45,346 nt of DNA from Gemmatimonadota bacterium (GTDB lineage: Bacteria; Gemmatimonadota; Gemmatimonadetes; Gemmatimonadales; GWC2-71-9). A program made the translations under genes and the position numbers. Location: positions 1-45,346 of the forward strand of contig VGVQ01000025.1 in NCBI GenBank assembly GCA_016874005.1, in the 5' to 3' direction. Under the pieces are notes generated by a model that ran no database searches, had not been told where the DNA came from, and saw only the letters and a program-made list of their open reading frames with translations. Of the stretch, positions 25,319-33,823 are shown piece by piece. Each line of letters opens with the position of its first letter. The first letter of the stretch is position 1.

Positions 25319-26430
25319 GGATCCTGCTCGTCAATTGGCAGGACCTCGACAATCCCCAGGCTGGAGGGGCCGAGATCCACCTCTTCGAACTGTTCGGGCG
25401 GCTGGTGGGGCTTGGCCACCAGGTTCATTTGGTGTGCTCAGGCTGGAAGGGAGGCCAGCCGCGGGCGACCGTCCGGGGCCTCACCGTGGAACGCCACGGC
25501 GATCGGCACAGCTTCGCGGTGGTGGGACGCCGCGCGGTCCGTCGGGCGGCAGCGGCGTTTCGACCGGACATCGTGGTCGAGGACATCAACAAGCTGCCCT
25601 TGTACACCGCGAGCCTCACGACGGGACCCTCCGCGGTCATCGTCCCTCACCTGTTCGGCACCACGGCCTACGCGGAAGCCGGCTGGGCCATCGCGACCGC
25701 GGTGGTCGTCGCGGAACGGGCCATCCCGTGGGCGTATCGACGATCGTCGTTTCACGTCATCAGTGAGAGCACCCGGGACGACTTGGTCGCCAGGGGGATC
25801 GCGCCCGAGCGGATCGTGGTGATCCATCCGGGGGTCGATACCGTGAACCTGGTTCCCGGGCAGGAGGATCAGGTCCGGCATAACGTGTTCCTGTACCTGG
25901 GGAGACTGAAGCGGTACAAGGGTGTCGAGGTGGCCATTCGGGCCCTGGCGATCGCCCGCCGGGACCGGCCCGACTTGCGTCTGGAAATCGCTGGGGCAGG
26001 CGACGATCGGCCCCGTCTGGAAGGGCTGGTCCGCGAGCTCGGGCAACCCGACGCGGTCGAATTCCTCGGGTTCGTCCCCGATGCCGCCAAGCGACGGCTG
26101 TTCCAAACCGTGGCGGCCAATGTCTTTCCCTCGCCCAAAGAGGGCTGGGGAATTACTGTGATGGAGGCAGCCGCTTGCGGCACCCCGTCGCTGGCCTCGG
26201 ATAGTCCGGGCCTGCGGGACTCGGTCGCGCCGGGCGTCACGGGCTTTCTGGTGCCGCATGGCGATGCGGCGGCGATGGCACGGCGGATGCTCGAATTGGC
26301 CGGCAACCCGGTTCTGGCAGCGGCCATGGGGCGGGCGGCCCGATCCCGGGCCGAAGCGTGGCCGTGGGAGGCCGCCGCGACGGCCACCCTGAAGCACCTC
26401 GAACGGACCGTGACGGGCTGGGAGAGGTAA
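25315..26430 (+). CDS. Family 4 glycosyltransferase
   Basis: GT-B fold retaining glycosyltransferase of 371 residues. N-terminal acceptor domain: ILLVNWQDLDNPQAGGAEIHLFEL, where the Gly-rich GGAE loop is typical of GT4. C-terminal nucleotide-sugar domain: YLGRLKRYKGVEVAIRAL, IAGAGDDRPRLEGL and EGWGITVMEAAACGTP carrying the E-x7-E motif. No signal peptide or membrane helix, so cytoplasmic or peripheral. The sugar and acceptor are unknown; no other envelope polysaccharide genes are nearby. GTG start overlaps nusB. Confidence 0.9.
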   Translation: MRILLVNWQDLDNPQAGGAEIHLFELFGRLVGLGHQVHLVCSGWKGGQPRATVRGLTVERHGDRHSFAVVGRRAVRRAAAAFRPDIVVEDINKLPLYTASLTTGPSAVIVPHLFGTTAYAEAGWAIATAVVVAERAIPWAYRRSSFHVISESTRDDLVARGIAPERIVVIHPGVDTVNLVPGQEDQVRHNVFLYLGRLKRYKGVEVAIRALAIARRDRPDLRLEIAGAGDDRPRLEGLVRELGQPDAVEFLGFVPDAAKRRLFQTVAANVFPSPKEGWGITVMEAAACGTPSLASDSPGLRDSVAPGVTGFLVPHGDAAAMARRMLELAGNPVLAAAMGRAARSRAEAWPWEAAATATLKHLERTVTGWER

Positions 26431-26452
26431 CGTCAATCGAAGGAGTGAAGCG

Positions 26453-26770
26453 ATGTGGAGCGTAGTCACCACCCGACATGGCGAGGTCGATCCCGGTTTG
26501 CGCGAGCGCGCCGAGTCGATCCTAGAGCGCTTGGCCGAATTCGCGCGCCGCGCGGTCGAGGGTGCAGTGGTATTCGATACCGACGGCGGAGAACAAACGG
26601 CGGAACTCAAACTCCACTTGCCGGGCGGCCGGGTCTTGATCGCGACCGGTGCCGCACCCGACCATCGGTCCGCCCTCGACCGCGCCGAAGACAAGATCCG
26701 CCGGCAAATCGATCGCTCCACGACAGCGGCCAGGCGGGGTCGGCGGCCACCCACCAGCCAGGCCCAATGA
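26453..26770 (+). CDS. hpf: Short ribosome hibernation-promoting factor (HPF/RaiA)
   Basis: Small 105-residue protein that binds the 30S subunit and inactivates ribosomes in stationary phase. The fold signature (RHGEVDPGLRERAESILERL, AELKLHLPGGRVLIATGA, then DHRSALDRAEDKIRRQIDRS) is that of the short HPF form. It lacks the C-terminal dimerisation domain of long HPF. AAGGAG lies seven bases before the ATG. It leads directly into hprK (ATGA overlap), as in many proteobacterial rpoN-hpf-pts clusters; rpoN is not present here. Confidence 0.87.
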   Translation: MWSVVTTRHGEVDPGLRERAESILERLAEFARRAVEGAVVFDTDGGEQTAELKLHLPGGRVLIATGAAPDHRSALDRAEDKIRRQIDRSTTAARRGRRPPTSQAQ

Positions 26771-27729
26771 ATCTCAAACCGCGGGACCTCCTCAGTCGCC
26801 GAGGTAACCCGCTCGAGCTGGAGTCTCTCACCGGCGAAACCGGGCTCGATCGGGTCCTCCCGGAAGCCGACGTCGCCAGTCCGGGTCTGGTGCTCGCCGG
26901 CTACACCGACCGATTCGTACCCAGCCGGATCTGCGCGCTGGGTGAGACCGAGGTGAGCTACCTGGTCTCGCTCCCGGACGAGGCGCGCCGGCAGTCCATC
27001 ACCACGCTTCTCGGCTTCGATCCGCCCTGCGTCATCATCACCAAAGGGCAGAGCCCGCCCGAGCCATTGCTCACGGTCGCTCGCGAGCGGAGCATTCCGG
27101 TGCTCCGTACCAGCCTCAAGACGGCCGAGTTCTACCGCCGAATCAAACCGATTCTCGAAGGGGCCTTCGCCCCGCGGACGACGCTGCACGGATCGTTGGC
27201 GGATGTCTATGGTGTCGGGCTGTTGTTCACCGGCCGAAGCGGGATCGGCAAGAGCGAGTGCGTTCTCGACTTGGTCGAGCGAGGTCACCGACTGGTGGCC
27301 GACGACGCGGTGATCGCTACCAAGAGGGGCAGCATTCTGATGGGCCAAGGTCACGAGTTGGCGGCCCACCACATGGAGATTCGCGGGGTCGGCCTGATCG
27401 ACATCCCGTCGCTGTTCGGGGTCCGGTCGGTCCGGCACCAAAAACGCATCGAGGTGGTGGTACACCTCGAGGACTGGAACAACGCGGTCGATGCCGACCG
27501 GACCGGCCTGATGCGCCAGGAGACCACCATCCTCGACGTCGTCCTCCCCAAGGTGGTGGTGCCACTCAACCCCGGGAAGAACCTCACGGTCATTTCCGAA
27601 GTCGTCGCGATGAACCACCTGCTCCGGCTCACCGGCATCGATACGGCGGCCGTCTTCAACGATCGCCTGATCCGTCGGATGCGCGAGCAACGGGGATTGC
27701 GGGAATACCTCCAAGAAGACTTCGAATGA
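26767..27729 (+). CDS. hprK: HPr kinase/phosphorylase
   Basis: Bifunctional regulator of 320 residues that phosphorylates HPr on Ser46 with ATP or pyrophosphate and can reverse it. The N-terminal domain (to about 130) is followed by the catalytic domain with HGSLADVYGVG (H141), Walker A GRSGIGKS at 156-163, and the HprK signature MEIRGVGLIDIPSLFGV. ATGA overlaps at both ends link it to hpf and the PTS IIA gene. The HPr encoded 2.2 kb downstream keeps Ser46 in a normal context, so a substrate is present. No CcpA-like partner is in the window. Confidence 0.95.
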   Translation: MNLKPRDLLSRRGNPLELESLTGETGLDRVLPEADVASPGLVLAGYTDRFVPSRICALGETEVSYLVSLPDEARRQSITTLLGFDPPCVIITKGQSPPEPLLTVARERSIPVLRTSLKTAEFYRRIKPILEGAFAPRTTLHGSLADVYGVGLLFTGRSGIGKSECVLDLVERGHRLVADDAVIATKRGSILMGQGHELAAHHMEIRGVGLIDIPSLFGVRSVRHQKRIEVVVHLEDWNNAVDADRTGLMRQETTILDVVLPKVVVPLNPGKNLTVISEVVAMNHLLRLTGIDTAAVFNDRLIRRMREQRGLREYLQEDFE

Positions 27730-28100
27730 CCGGCGGACTTCGGGCGATCGTCGTGGCGCACGGCGGGCTCAGTTCGGCCCTCGTCCGAGCGGCCGAAGAA
27801 GTGAGCGGGATCCGGGGGGCGATGACTCCGGTGTCCAACGCGGGGTGCGATCGAGACGCCCTGGAGCGCCGGATCCTCGAAGCGATCGGCTCGGCGGCAG
27901 CGGTGGTCTTCGTGGACATGCCAAGCGGGTCGTGCCTCTTTGCCGCGATGCGGCAACTCAAGGACCGGTCCGATGTCGCGGTGGTGACCGGCGTCAACCT
28001 GCCGATGTTGCTCGACTTTCTGTTCAACCGCGACCAGAGCGCCCGCGACGCGGCGAAACGCGCGGCGGAGGTGGGCGCTCGGTCGGTGGGGGTCCGGTAA
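27726..28100 (+). CDS. PTS mannose-family enzyme IIA component
   Basis: Cytoplasmic phosphocarrier of 124 residues. The active-site His12 lies in IVVAHGGLSSALVRAAEEV, matching the IIA-Man pattern (hydrophobic strand then HG), and AAVVFVDMPSGSCLFAAM corresponds to the conserved D-x-x-GGS region, with one Gly replaced (PSGS). It receives phosphate from HPr and passes it to IIB. Joined to hprK by ATGA and to IIB by a one-base overlap (TAATG). Confidence 0.88.
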   Translation: MTGGLRAIVVAHGGLSSALVRAAEEVSGIRGAMTPVSNAGCDRDALERRILEAIGSAAAVVFVDMPSGSCLFAAMRQLKDRSDVAVVTGVNLPMLLDFLFNRDQSARDAAKRAAEVGARSVGVR

Positions 28101-28576
28101 TGCCCATCGTCGTGGCCCGGGTCGACGACCGCCTGGTACATGGCCAGGTCGTCATTGGCTGGTGCCGGCCGCTCAAGATCAACCGAATCCTGTTGGTCGA
28201 CGACGCCGTCGCGGCGAGCGAATTCGAACAGGAGCTCTACCGGATGGCGGTTCCCGAGGGGATCGGACTCGACGTCGTTTCGACCGGCGAGGCGCCGGAG
28301 CATTTGGATCGCCTGGCGGCCCTGGCGGACCGGACCCTGGTGATCACCGCGACCGTCGCGGCCATGATCGCCCTCCAGCAGGCCCGCCCGCGGCTCCTTC
28401 AGAATCTCAATCTGGGGGGGATCCACGACGGCACCGATCGCCGGGAGCGACTTCGCTACATCTATTTGACGGCGGCCGAGGCCGAGGCACTCGCTGCCGT
28501 GGAGCGAACCGGGGTATCGATTTCCGCCCAAGATCTCCCCACCACTCGCCCCGTGCCGCTGGAGGACTTGCTGTGA
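28100..28576 (+). CDS. PTS mannose/fructose/sorbose-family enzyme IIB component
   Basis: Cytoplasmic phosphocarrier of 158 residues with the IIB-Man active-site motif RVDDRLVHGQVVIGW, phosphorylated at His14. The downstream LLVDDAVAASEFEQELYRMAVP segment is typical. NLGGIHDGTDRRERLRYIYLTAAEA near residues 105-130 matches the conserved substrate-binding side. It transfers phosphate to the incoming sugar via IIC/IID. The specificity is not decidable from sequence. GTGA overlap with the IIC gene. Confidence 0.9.
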   Translation: MPIVVARVDDRLVHGQVVIGWCRPLKINRILLVDDAVAASEFEQELYRMAVPEGIGLDVVSTGEAPEHLDRLAALADRTLVITATVAAMIALQQARPRLLQNLNLGGIHDGTDRRERLRYIYLTAAEAEALAAVERTGVSISAQDLPTTRPVPLEDLL

Positions 28577-29250
28577 TCGACTCGGTCGGCCTGCTGGTGA
28601 CGCTGCTGGCCGTGGCGACCCTGGCCGGACTCGATCTCGTCAGCGTGGTGCAATCCCTGCTGTCCCGACCCGTCGTCGTCGGGACGATCGCCGGGTGGGT
28701 GCTGGGAGACATCGGTGTCGGACTTCGCGTCGGGGTGGTCCTCGAGTTCTTCGCGCTCGATGTCGTGCCGGTCGGGTCGTCGCGGTATCCCGACTTTGGG
28801 GCGGCGACGGTGGCGGCGGTACTCTACTCGGTGGGCCTTCCGGACGGCAGTGGAATTGGCGCGGCGGCCGCGTTCGGCCTCGGGTGGGCACTCGTCGCCG
28901 GGGCCACTCTGCCGGTGACTCGACGCCTCAATGCCAGAGTGGTCCGGACCTATGCCTCTCGCCTCGCGGCGGGCGATTCTCGGGCGGTCGTGGCGGTCCA
29001 CTGGACCTGCCTGGGCCATGACGCGGTCCGAAGCTTCGTGGTAGCCGCCTTCGCTCTCGGGTTGGCGCTGCTCCTTCGCGAGTTGCCGCCGGTGCCCTCC
29101 GATCTGGCTAATATCTTGAACGTGATCGTCTTGGCCGGGGCAGGGTGGGCGATCGCTCACGGGGCCGTGGCCAGCGCCCGAACCGGTCCTCGCTGGCGCT
29201 GGGCCGTGGCCGGCCTCGGTGCCGGTGCCGTGGTGGTTGCGATCCGATGA
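28573..29250 (+). CDS. PTS mannose-family enzyme IIC component (short)
   Basis: Inner-membrane sugar-translocation subunit of 225 residues, shorter than the usual 250-270. Hydrophobic segments are seen at about 4-22, 30-70, 80-110 and, after a polar stretch, 150-170 and 180-220. GLDLVSVVQSLLSRPVVVGTIAGWVLGDIGVGLRVGVVLEFFALDVVPVGSSRYPDFGAATV follows the IIC-Man order: a GDxxxGL..G turn, then PxG..PD. GTG start in a GTGA overlap with IIB; ATGA overlap with IID. The shortness lies mainly in the C-terminal half. Divergent but recognisable. Confidence 0.83.
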   Translation: MIDSVGLLVTLLAVATLAGLDLVSVVQSLLSRPVVVGTIAGWVLGDIGVGLRVGVVLEFFALDVVPVGSSRYPDFGAATVAAVLYSVGLPDGSGIGAAAAFGLGWALVAGATLPVTRRLNARVVRTYASRLAAGDSRAVVAVHWTCLGHDAVRSFVVAAFALGLALLLRELPPVPSDLANILNVIVLAGAGWAIAHGAVASARTGPRWRWAVAGLGAGAVVVAIR

Positions 29251-29978
29251 ACTCTGCACTGCGTTCGACCCTCAGGTTGCTCGTCGTCCAGGCCTCCTGG
29301 ACCTACGAGCGTCTCCAAGGGGTTGGCGTCGCCTTCGCGTCGCTGCCGCTCCTCGAGGAACTCGAGCAAGACCCGGAGCGGCACCGAGCCGCCGTCGGCC
29401 GGGCGACTGAATATTTCAACGCCCATCCCTATCTCGCGGGCGTGGCGGTCGGTGCCTCGGCCAAGGCCGAACTCACCGGCGTTCCCGGGGCGACGGTCCA
29501 GCGGCTCAAGACCGCGTTGGCTGGTCCGCTCGGCGCCTTGGGCGATCAGCTGTTCTGGATCGGCGCGGTACCGCTCGTCATGGCGGTCATCGTCGGGGCT
29601 GTCTCGCTCGGCGGTGGGGCGCCTTCGGTGGCGGTTGGCGTTGGCTGCTATTTCGTCATCCGGTGTGCCGTGACGGTGTGGGGTCTGCGCCTCGGGCTGC
29701 GATCGGGCTTGGGCGTGGCGAGGGCCCTGACGGACTCCGGGCTCCAGCAGATCACCCACCGGGTCGGCCTGGTCGCCGGGTTTGCCGTAGCCACCGCGAT
29801 TCCGCTGGCGGCCCGATGGGATCCTATGGGCCTGGGTCGGGGCGGCACTGTCGCCCTGCTGCTCGGCGTCGGCGCCGGAGCGGTTGCGGCCCTGGTTCGG
29901 CAACGGGTGCCGAGCTCGCGGTGGGTAACGCTGGTTGCGGTTGGCGGTTATCTCCTTTGGCATTGGAGCACCGGATGA
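29247..29978 (+). CDS. PTS mannose-family enzyme IID component (short)
   Basis: Membrane subunit of 243 residues working with IIC in uptake. Family landmarks in order: QASWTYERLQGVGVAFASLPLLEEL (the SxNYExxQ..G region), a His-containing segment RATEYFNAHPYLAGVAVGASAKAE, and LAGPLGALGDQLFWIG (the GPLAGIGDxxFW signature, nearly intact). Hydrophobic helices follow at about 110-150, 170-190 and 195-240. Usual length is 270-300, so it is short. ATGA overlaps join it to IIC and HPr. Confidence 0.85.
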   Translation: MNSALRSTLRLLVVQASWTYERLQGVGVAFASLPLLEELEQDPERHRAAVGRATEYFNAHPYLAGVAVGASAKAELTGVPGATVQRLKTALAGPLGALGDQLFWIGAVPLVMAVIVGAVSLGGGAPSVAVGVGCYFVIRCAVTVWGLRLGLRSGLGVARALTDSGLQQITHRVGLVAGFAVATAIPLAARWDPMGLGRGGTVALLLGVGAGAVAALVRQRVPSSRWVTLVAVGGYLLWHWSTG

Positions 29979-30241
29979 TCGAACGACGGGCCACCATCGT
30001 CAATCCGCTCGGGCTCCACGCGCGGCCCGCCGCCCAGCTGGTCAAGCTCGCCGCCACCTTCCAGTCGGAGGTCGAGCTGTGGCGGGACGGCCCGCCGGTC
30101 AACGCCAAGAGCATCATGGGGGTGATGATGCTCGCCGCGGAGCAAGGGGCCGAACTGGTCGTTCGGGCGGCCGGTCCGGATGCCGAGGCAGCCGTCGATG
30201 CCATCGCCCGCCTCATCGCCGACGGGTTCGGCGAAGCATGA
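29975..30241 (+). CDS. ptsH: Phosphocarrier protein HPr
   Basis: Central PTS phosphocarrier of 88 residues. The active-site His15 is in NPLGLHARPAAQLVKLA and the regulatory Ser46 is in NAKSIMGVMMLAAEQG, both at canonical positions. His15 takes phosphate from enzyme I; Ser46 is the target of HprK, encoded in the same cluster. ATG overlaps the IID stop, and its own stop overlaps ptsI. Confidence 0.96.
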   Translation: MIERRATIVNPLGLHARPAAQLVKLAATFQSEVELWRDGPPVNAKSIMGVMMLAAEQGAELVVRAAGPDAEAAVDAIARLIADGFGEA

Positions 30242-31998
30242 GCTCGCGAAAACTCCAAGGCATCGGGGTGTCGCCCGGTCTTGCGCTGGCGCCCGCCGTC
30301 GTGCTGGAGTGGCGGTTCCCGGAGGTTCCCGATCGATCGGTGCCGCCGGCTGCCGTGGCTGGCGAGATCGCCCGCCTGCACGAGGCGGTCGAGGCCGTGG
30401 CGTCGTACCTCGACGGACTGCGGCTCCGGGTGCTCCAGTCGGCCGGGCTCGAGGAATCCCGGATCTTCGAGGCGCAAATTCTGATGGTGCGAGACCCCGA
30501 TTTTCTGGCCGGGGTGGAGCAGTTGATCCGACAGAACAATCTGAGCGCGGAGACGGCGTTCGAGTTCAAGGCGCTGGAGCTGCGGGTGGCGTTCTCGAAC
30601 ACCACCAACCTCCGGATGCGGGAACGCCTCGCCGACTTGTCGGCGACCCAGATTCGGGTGCTTCGCCATTTGATGAATCGGCACGACGACGACCTGGCCG
30701 CGCTGAGGGAGTATCCCCAGGTGATCATCGTCGCCCACGAGCTGTCGCCGGGCCTGACCGTGCAGCTCGACCGGGACCGATTGGCCGGCTTGATAAGCGA
30801 GGAGGGAACTCGGACCTCGCACGCCGCGATTCTGGCGCATTCACTTGGGATTCCGGCCGTCATGGGTGTCAGCGACGCGGTCGAACGAATCACCGCTGGG
30901 ACCATGGTACTGATCGATGGCCAGACCGGGTCCATCGCCGTCGATCCCGACCGGGACGAGCTCGAAGCGGCCCGGGTCCAACAGACTCGCCGACACAAGC
31001 TCGACCTCGAGCTCGAAGGCGCGGCGAACCAACCAGCGACGACCCCGGATGGTGTCACGGTCACCCTGATGGGGAATGTCGACCTGCCGGACGAGATCGA
31101 GCTCGCCGCCCGATACGGGGCTCAAGGAGTAGGGCTCCTGCGAACCGAGTTCATGGTCGTTGGTCGCGCCCAATTGCCGACCGAGGACGAGCAGCTCGAG
31201 TACTTCCGGCGGATCGGGGCGGCGTTCCCCAACCACCCGGTGGTCATCCGGACCTACGACCTTGGCGGCGACAAGTTCCCGGTGGCGTTCGAAGCACCGC
31301 CCGAACCCAACCCGTTTCTCGGATGGCGCTCGATTCGAGTCTGCCTCGACCGGCCCGAGATCTTCCGGCCCCAGGTGCGAGCCATCCTGCGGGTCGCTGC
31401 CGATCGGCGAATCCAGGTGATGCTCCCGTTGGTGACGCGGGTCGACGAGGTCGAGGCCGCCAAGGCGATATTCTCCGAGGAAGCCGAGCGACTCGCTCGT
31501 GCCGGGGTTCGGGCGGCCGCCGCGGTGCCGATTGGGGTCATGGTCGAGACGCCCGCCGCGGTGGTGATGGCGGATCGGCTGGCGCGGGTGGCAGACTTTT
31601 TCAGCGTCGGCACCAACGACCTTACCCAGTACACCCTGGCGGTCGACCGGGGCAGCGCCCACCTGGCATCTCGCTTCACCTCCCACGACCCGGCCGTTCT
31701 TCGAATGCTCGACCAAGTCGCCCGGGCCGGGAGCGAGGCCGGCATTCCCACCAGCGTCTGCGGGGAGATGGCCTCGGAGCCGCTGTCCGTCCTGCTGCTG
31801 GTGGGCTTGGGCTACCACACCCTCAGCGTGGCGCCGCCAGCGCTGCCGCGAGTCAAGTGGCTCGTCCGTCAGGTGCCAGCTTCGGTTTGCCGAACAGCGG
31901 CCGCGATGGCCCTCGAGGCACCTCGCGCGGATGCCGTGGCCGCCGTCCTTCGAGCGGCGGCGCAAGACTTTGTCGACAAACGGCTTATCGACCTTTGA
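30238..31998 (+). CDS. ptsI: PTS enzyme I (PEP-protein phosphotransferase)
   Basis: Enzyme of 586 residues that autophosphorylates from PEP and feeds HPr. The HPr-binding helical domain and the swivelling domain are N-terminal; the active-site His195 lies in EGTRTSHAAILAHSLGIPAV. The C-terminal PEP-binding barrel has GVGLLRTEFM, GWRSIRVCLDRPEIFRPQ, GVMVETPAAVVMAD, FFSVGTNDLTQYTLAVDRG and the catalytic Cys in TSVCGEMAS. Complete and of standard length. ATGA overlap with ptsH. It is the last gene of the PTS run; the next gene, metK, has its own predicted promoter. Confidence 0.97.
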   Translation: MSSRKLQGIGVSPGLALAPAVVLEWRFPEVPDRSVPPAAVAGEIARLHEAVEAVASYLDGLRLRVLQSAGLEESRIFEAQILMVRDPDFLAGVEQLIRQNNLSAETAFEFKALELRVAFSNTTNLRMRERLADLSATQIRVLRHLMNRHDDDLAALREYPQVIIVAHELSPGLTVQLDRDRLAGLISEEGTRTSHAAILAHSLGIPAVMGVSDAVERITAGTMVLIDGQTGSIAVDPDRDELEAARVQQTRRHKLDLELEGAANQPATTPDGVTVTLMGNVDLPDEIELAARYGAQGVGLLRTEFMVVGRAQLPTEDEQLEYFRRIGAAFPNHPVVIRTYDLGGDKFPVAFEAPPEPNPFLGWRSIRVCLDRPEIFRPQVRAILRVAADRRIQVMLPLVTRVDEVEAAKAIFSEEAERLARAGVRAAAAVPIGVMVETPAAVVMADRLARVADFFSVGTNDLTQYTLAVDRGSAHLASRFTSHDPAVLRMLDQVARAGSEAGIPTSVCGEMASEPLSVLLLVGLGYHTLSVAPPALPRVKWLVRQVPASVCRTAAAMALEAPRADAVAAVLRAAAQDFVDKRLIDL

Positions 31999-32003
31999 GC
32001 CGG

Positions 32004-32043
32004 CCGGAAACTGCGCTGATTCCGGTTGCCGCCCCGTTGGGGC
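32004..32043 (+). repeat. Two short inverted repeats between ptsI and metK
   Basis: CCGGAA (32004-32009) pairs with TTCCGG (32020-32025) around a 10-base loop, just after the ptsI stop. GCCCC (32031-32035) pairs with GGGGC (32039-32043) around GTT, inside the spacer of the predicted metK promoter. Neither is followed by a T-run, so they are not classical intrinsic terminators. They may be a factor-linked stop or an operator. No SAM riboswitch is recognised in 31999-32095. Confidence 0.35.
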
Positions 32044-32054
32044 GCGGCTAGCTT
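32026..32054 (+). promoter_or_regulatory. Predicted metK promoter
   Basis: TTGCCG (32026-32031), 17-base spacer, TAGCTT (32049-32054). Transcription would begin near 32061, about 35 bases upstream of the metK ATG. The arrangement matches the predicted promoters before fmdB and before the cobalamin riboswitch. Confidence 0.55.
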
Positions 32055-32095
32055 TGCAACGAACCGGACGACCTTCTGCCCTAGGAAATCGCTGA

Positions 32096-33322
32096 ATGGC
32101 CCGCCCTAAACGCCACGTGTTCACCTCCGAGTCCGTCACCGAAGGTCATCCGGACAAAGTCGCCGATCAAATCTCCGATGCGGTGCTCGATGCCATCATT
32201 GGACGGGATCCCGCGGCTCGGGTGGCCTGTGAAACCCTGGTAACCACCGGTATGGCCGTGGTCGCCGGCGAGATCACGACCTCGACCTACGTCCACATCC
32301 CGGATATCGTCCGGTCCACGGTGGAACAGATCGGCTACACCGACGCCTCATTCGGCTTTGACTGCCGAACCTGCGCGGTGCTCTCGTCGATCGACCGGCA
32401 GTCGCCCGACATCGCGATGGGGGTCAACGCCTCGAAGGACAAGGCGCAAGGAGCTGGCGACCAGGGCATGATGTTCGGTTACGCGACTCGGGAAACCCGA
32501 GAACGGATGCCGTTGCCGATCATCCTCGCCCATCGAATCGCCGAGCGGCTCGCCGCGGTCCGCAAGGGGCTGAGCGGCCTCGATCAGATCGACTGGCTCA
32601 GGCCCGACGGCAAGAGTCAGGTATCGGTGGAGTACGAGGGTGATCGGCCGGTCGCGGTCAAGACGGTGGTGCTCTCCACCCAACACGCCGAACGGTACGG
32701 ACGCCGAGTGCTCTCGAACGGAACGATTCGCGACGCCATGATCAGCGAGGTGATTCGTCCGGTGTTGGAGCGAGCCGGCTTCGAATCCCGCCGGGTCAAA
32801 TTCCTGATCAACCCCACCGGCCGCTTCGTCATCGGCGGTCCCCACGGTGACGCCGGTCTGACCGGCCGGAAGATCATCGTCGACACCTACGGCGGGATGG
32901 CCCGTCACGGCGGGGGCGCATTCAGCGGAAAAGATCCCTCGAAGGTGGACCGGTCGGCGGCGTACGCGGTGCGCTGGGTCGCCAAGAACATCGTCGAAGC
33001 CAGGCTCGCCCGGCGCTGCGAGGTCCAGGTCGCCTATGCGATCGGCGTGGCCGAGCCGGTCTCGGTCATGGTGGACACTTTCGGGACCGGGATCTTACCC
33101 GACCAGCGGCTCGAACGAATCGTGTCCGAGCTGTTCGACCTCACCCCGGCCGGCATCATCTCCTCGCTCAAACTCAGGCGGCCGATCTACCGCGCCACGG
33201 CGGCCTATGGTCACTTCGGGCGGCGAGCGACGGTCGTCAAGATCGACGGCAAACGGACGACGCTGTTCCCGTGGGAGGAGACCACCCGGGTTCGCGACCT
33301 GCTGGTCGCGGCAAAGCTGTAG
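32096..33322 (+). CDS. metK: S-adenosylmethionine synthetase
   Basis: Enzyme of 408 residues making SAM from methionine and ATP. Diagnostic segments: [24 protein letters not shown] at the N-terminus (His and Asp catalytic residues), [13 protein letters not shown], the ATP-binding [21 protein letters not shown], and [19 protein letters not shown]. Length is slightly above the 380-400 norm. It is preceded by its own predicted promoter, and its SAM product would feed the MiaB enzyme encoded elsewhere in the window, among others. Confidence 0.97.
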   Translation: MARPKRHVFTSESVTEGHPDKVADQISDAVLDAIIGRDPAARVACETLVTTGMAVVAGEITTSTYVHIPDIVRSTVEQIGYTDASFGFDCRTCAVLSSIDRQSPDIAMGVNASKDKAQGAGDQGMMFGYATRETRERMPLPIILAHRIAERLAAVRKGLSGLDQIDWLRPDGKSQVSVEYEGDRPVAVKTVVLSTQHAERYGRRVLSNGTIRDAMISEVIRPVLERAGFESRRVKFLINPTGRFVIGGPHGDAGLTGRKIIVDTYGGMARHGGGAFSGKDPSKVDRSAAYAVRWVAKNIVEARLARRCEVQVAYAIGVAEPVSVMVDTFGTGILPDQRLERIVSELFDLTPAGIISSLKLRRPIYRATAAYGHFGRRATVVKIDGKRTTLFPWEETTRVRDLLVAAKL

Positions 33323-33337
33323 GGAACGAGGCGAATC

Positions 33338-33823
33338 GTGGTCCGGGTGACGGTGGCGCAGCTCGCGGTCGATCGGAACACCAACACCCCGGTGGTCGTG
33401 CTCCAGGACGAAAGCGGCGAGCGCACGCTGCCCATCTTCATCGGGTCGGCGGAGGCCGCCGCGATCGCCATCGAGCTTAGGGGCGACGCGCCGTCTCGCC
33501 CGATGACCCACGACCTGCTCAAGTCGTTGCTGCTGGGGCTAGGCGGTGAGCTTCGCCGGGTGTACATCGCGGGGCTCAAGGACAACACTTACTACGCCCA
33601 ACTCGTGATTGGCCGGGGGTCCGATTTGTTCGAGGTCGATGCCCGGCCCTCGGACAGCATCGCCCTGGCCCTCCGAACCCGGTCGCCGATCTTCGTTCAC
33701 GACGATCTCTTCGACAACGGTGCCGGCGAGGTGGCGCCGCCGGAGCCGCCGGCCGGGGCGGAAGCGCTGCGGCAATTCCTCTCCAAGCTCAATCCCGAAG
33801 ACTTGGGTCGTTTTCACCCGTGA
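33338..33823 (+). CDS. Bifunctional nuclease (DUF151/BFN) domain protein
   Basis: Protein of 161 residues with the BFN (DUF151) domain: VTVAQLAVDRNTNTPVVVLQDESGERTLPIFIGSAEAAAIAIEL, PMTHDLLKSLLLGLGGELRRVYIAGLKDNTYYAQLVI, and VDARPSDSIALALRTRSPIFV, the three conserved blocks in order. Some family members have DNase/RNase activity; many are uncharacterised. GTG start with GAGG six bases upstream, 15 bp after metK. The C-terminus is a short acidic-Pro linker and helix. The stop overlaps the next gene by 4 bp. Confidence 0.88.
   Translation: MVRVTVAQLAVDRNTNTPVVVLQDESGERTLPIFIGSAEAAAIAIELRGDAPSRPMTHDLLKSLLLGLGGELRRVYIAGLKDNTYYAQLVIGRGSDLFEVDARPSDSIALALRTRSPIFVHDDLFDNGAGEVAPPEPPAGAEALRQFLSKLNPEDLGRFHP

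Noticed and set aside
25438-27714. Long open frame on the - strand opposite the glycosyltransferase, hpf and hprK (758 codons)
   Set aside because: Shadow of well-identified + strand genes; no recognisable domain.
31999-32095. SAM riboswitch before metK
   Set aside because: The 97-bp gap has two short hairpins and a promoter but none of the conserved SAM-I or SAM-II core sequences.
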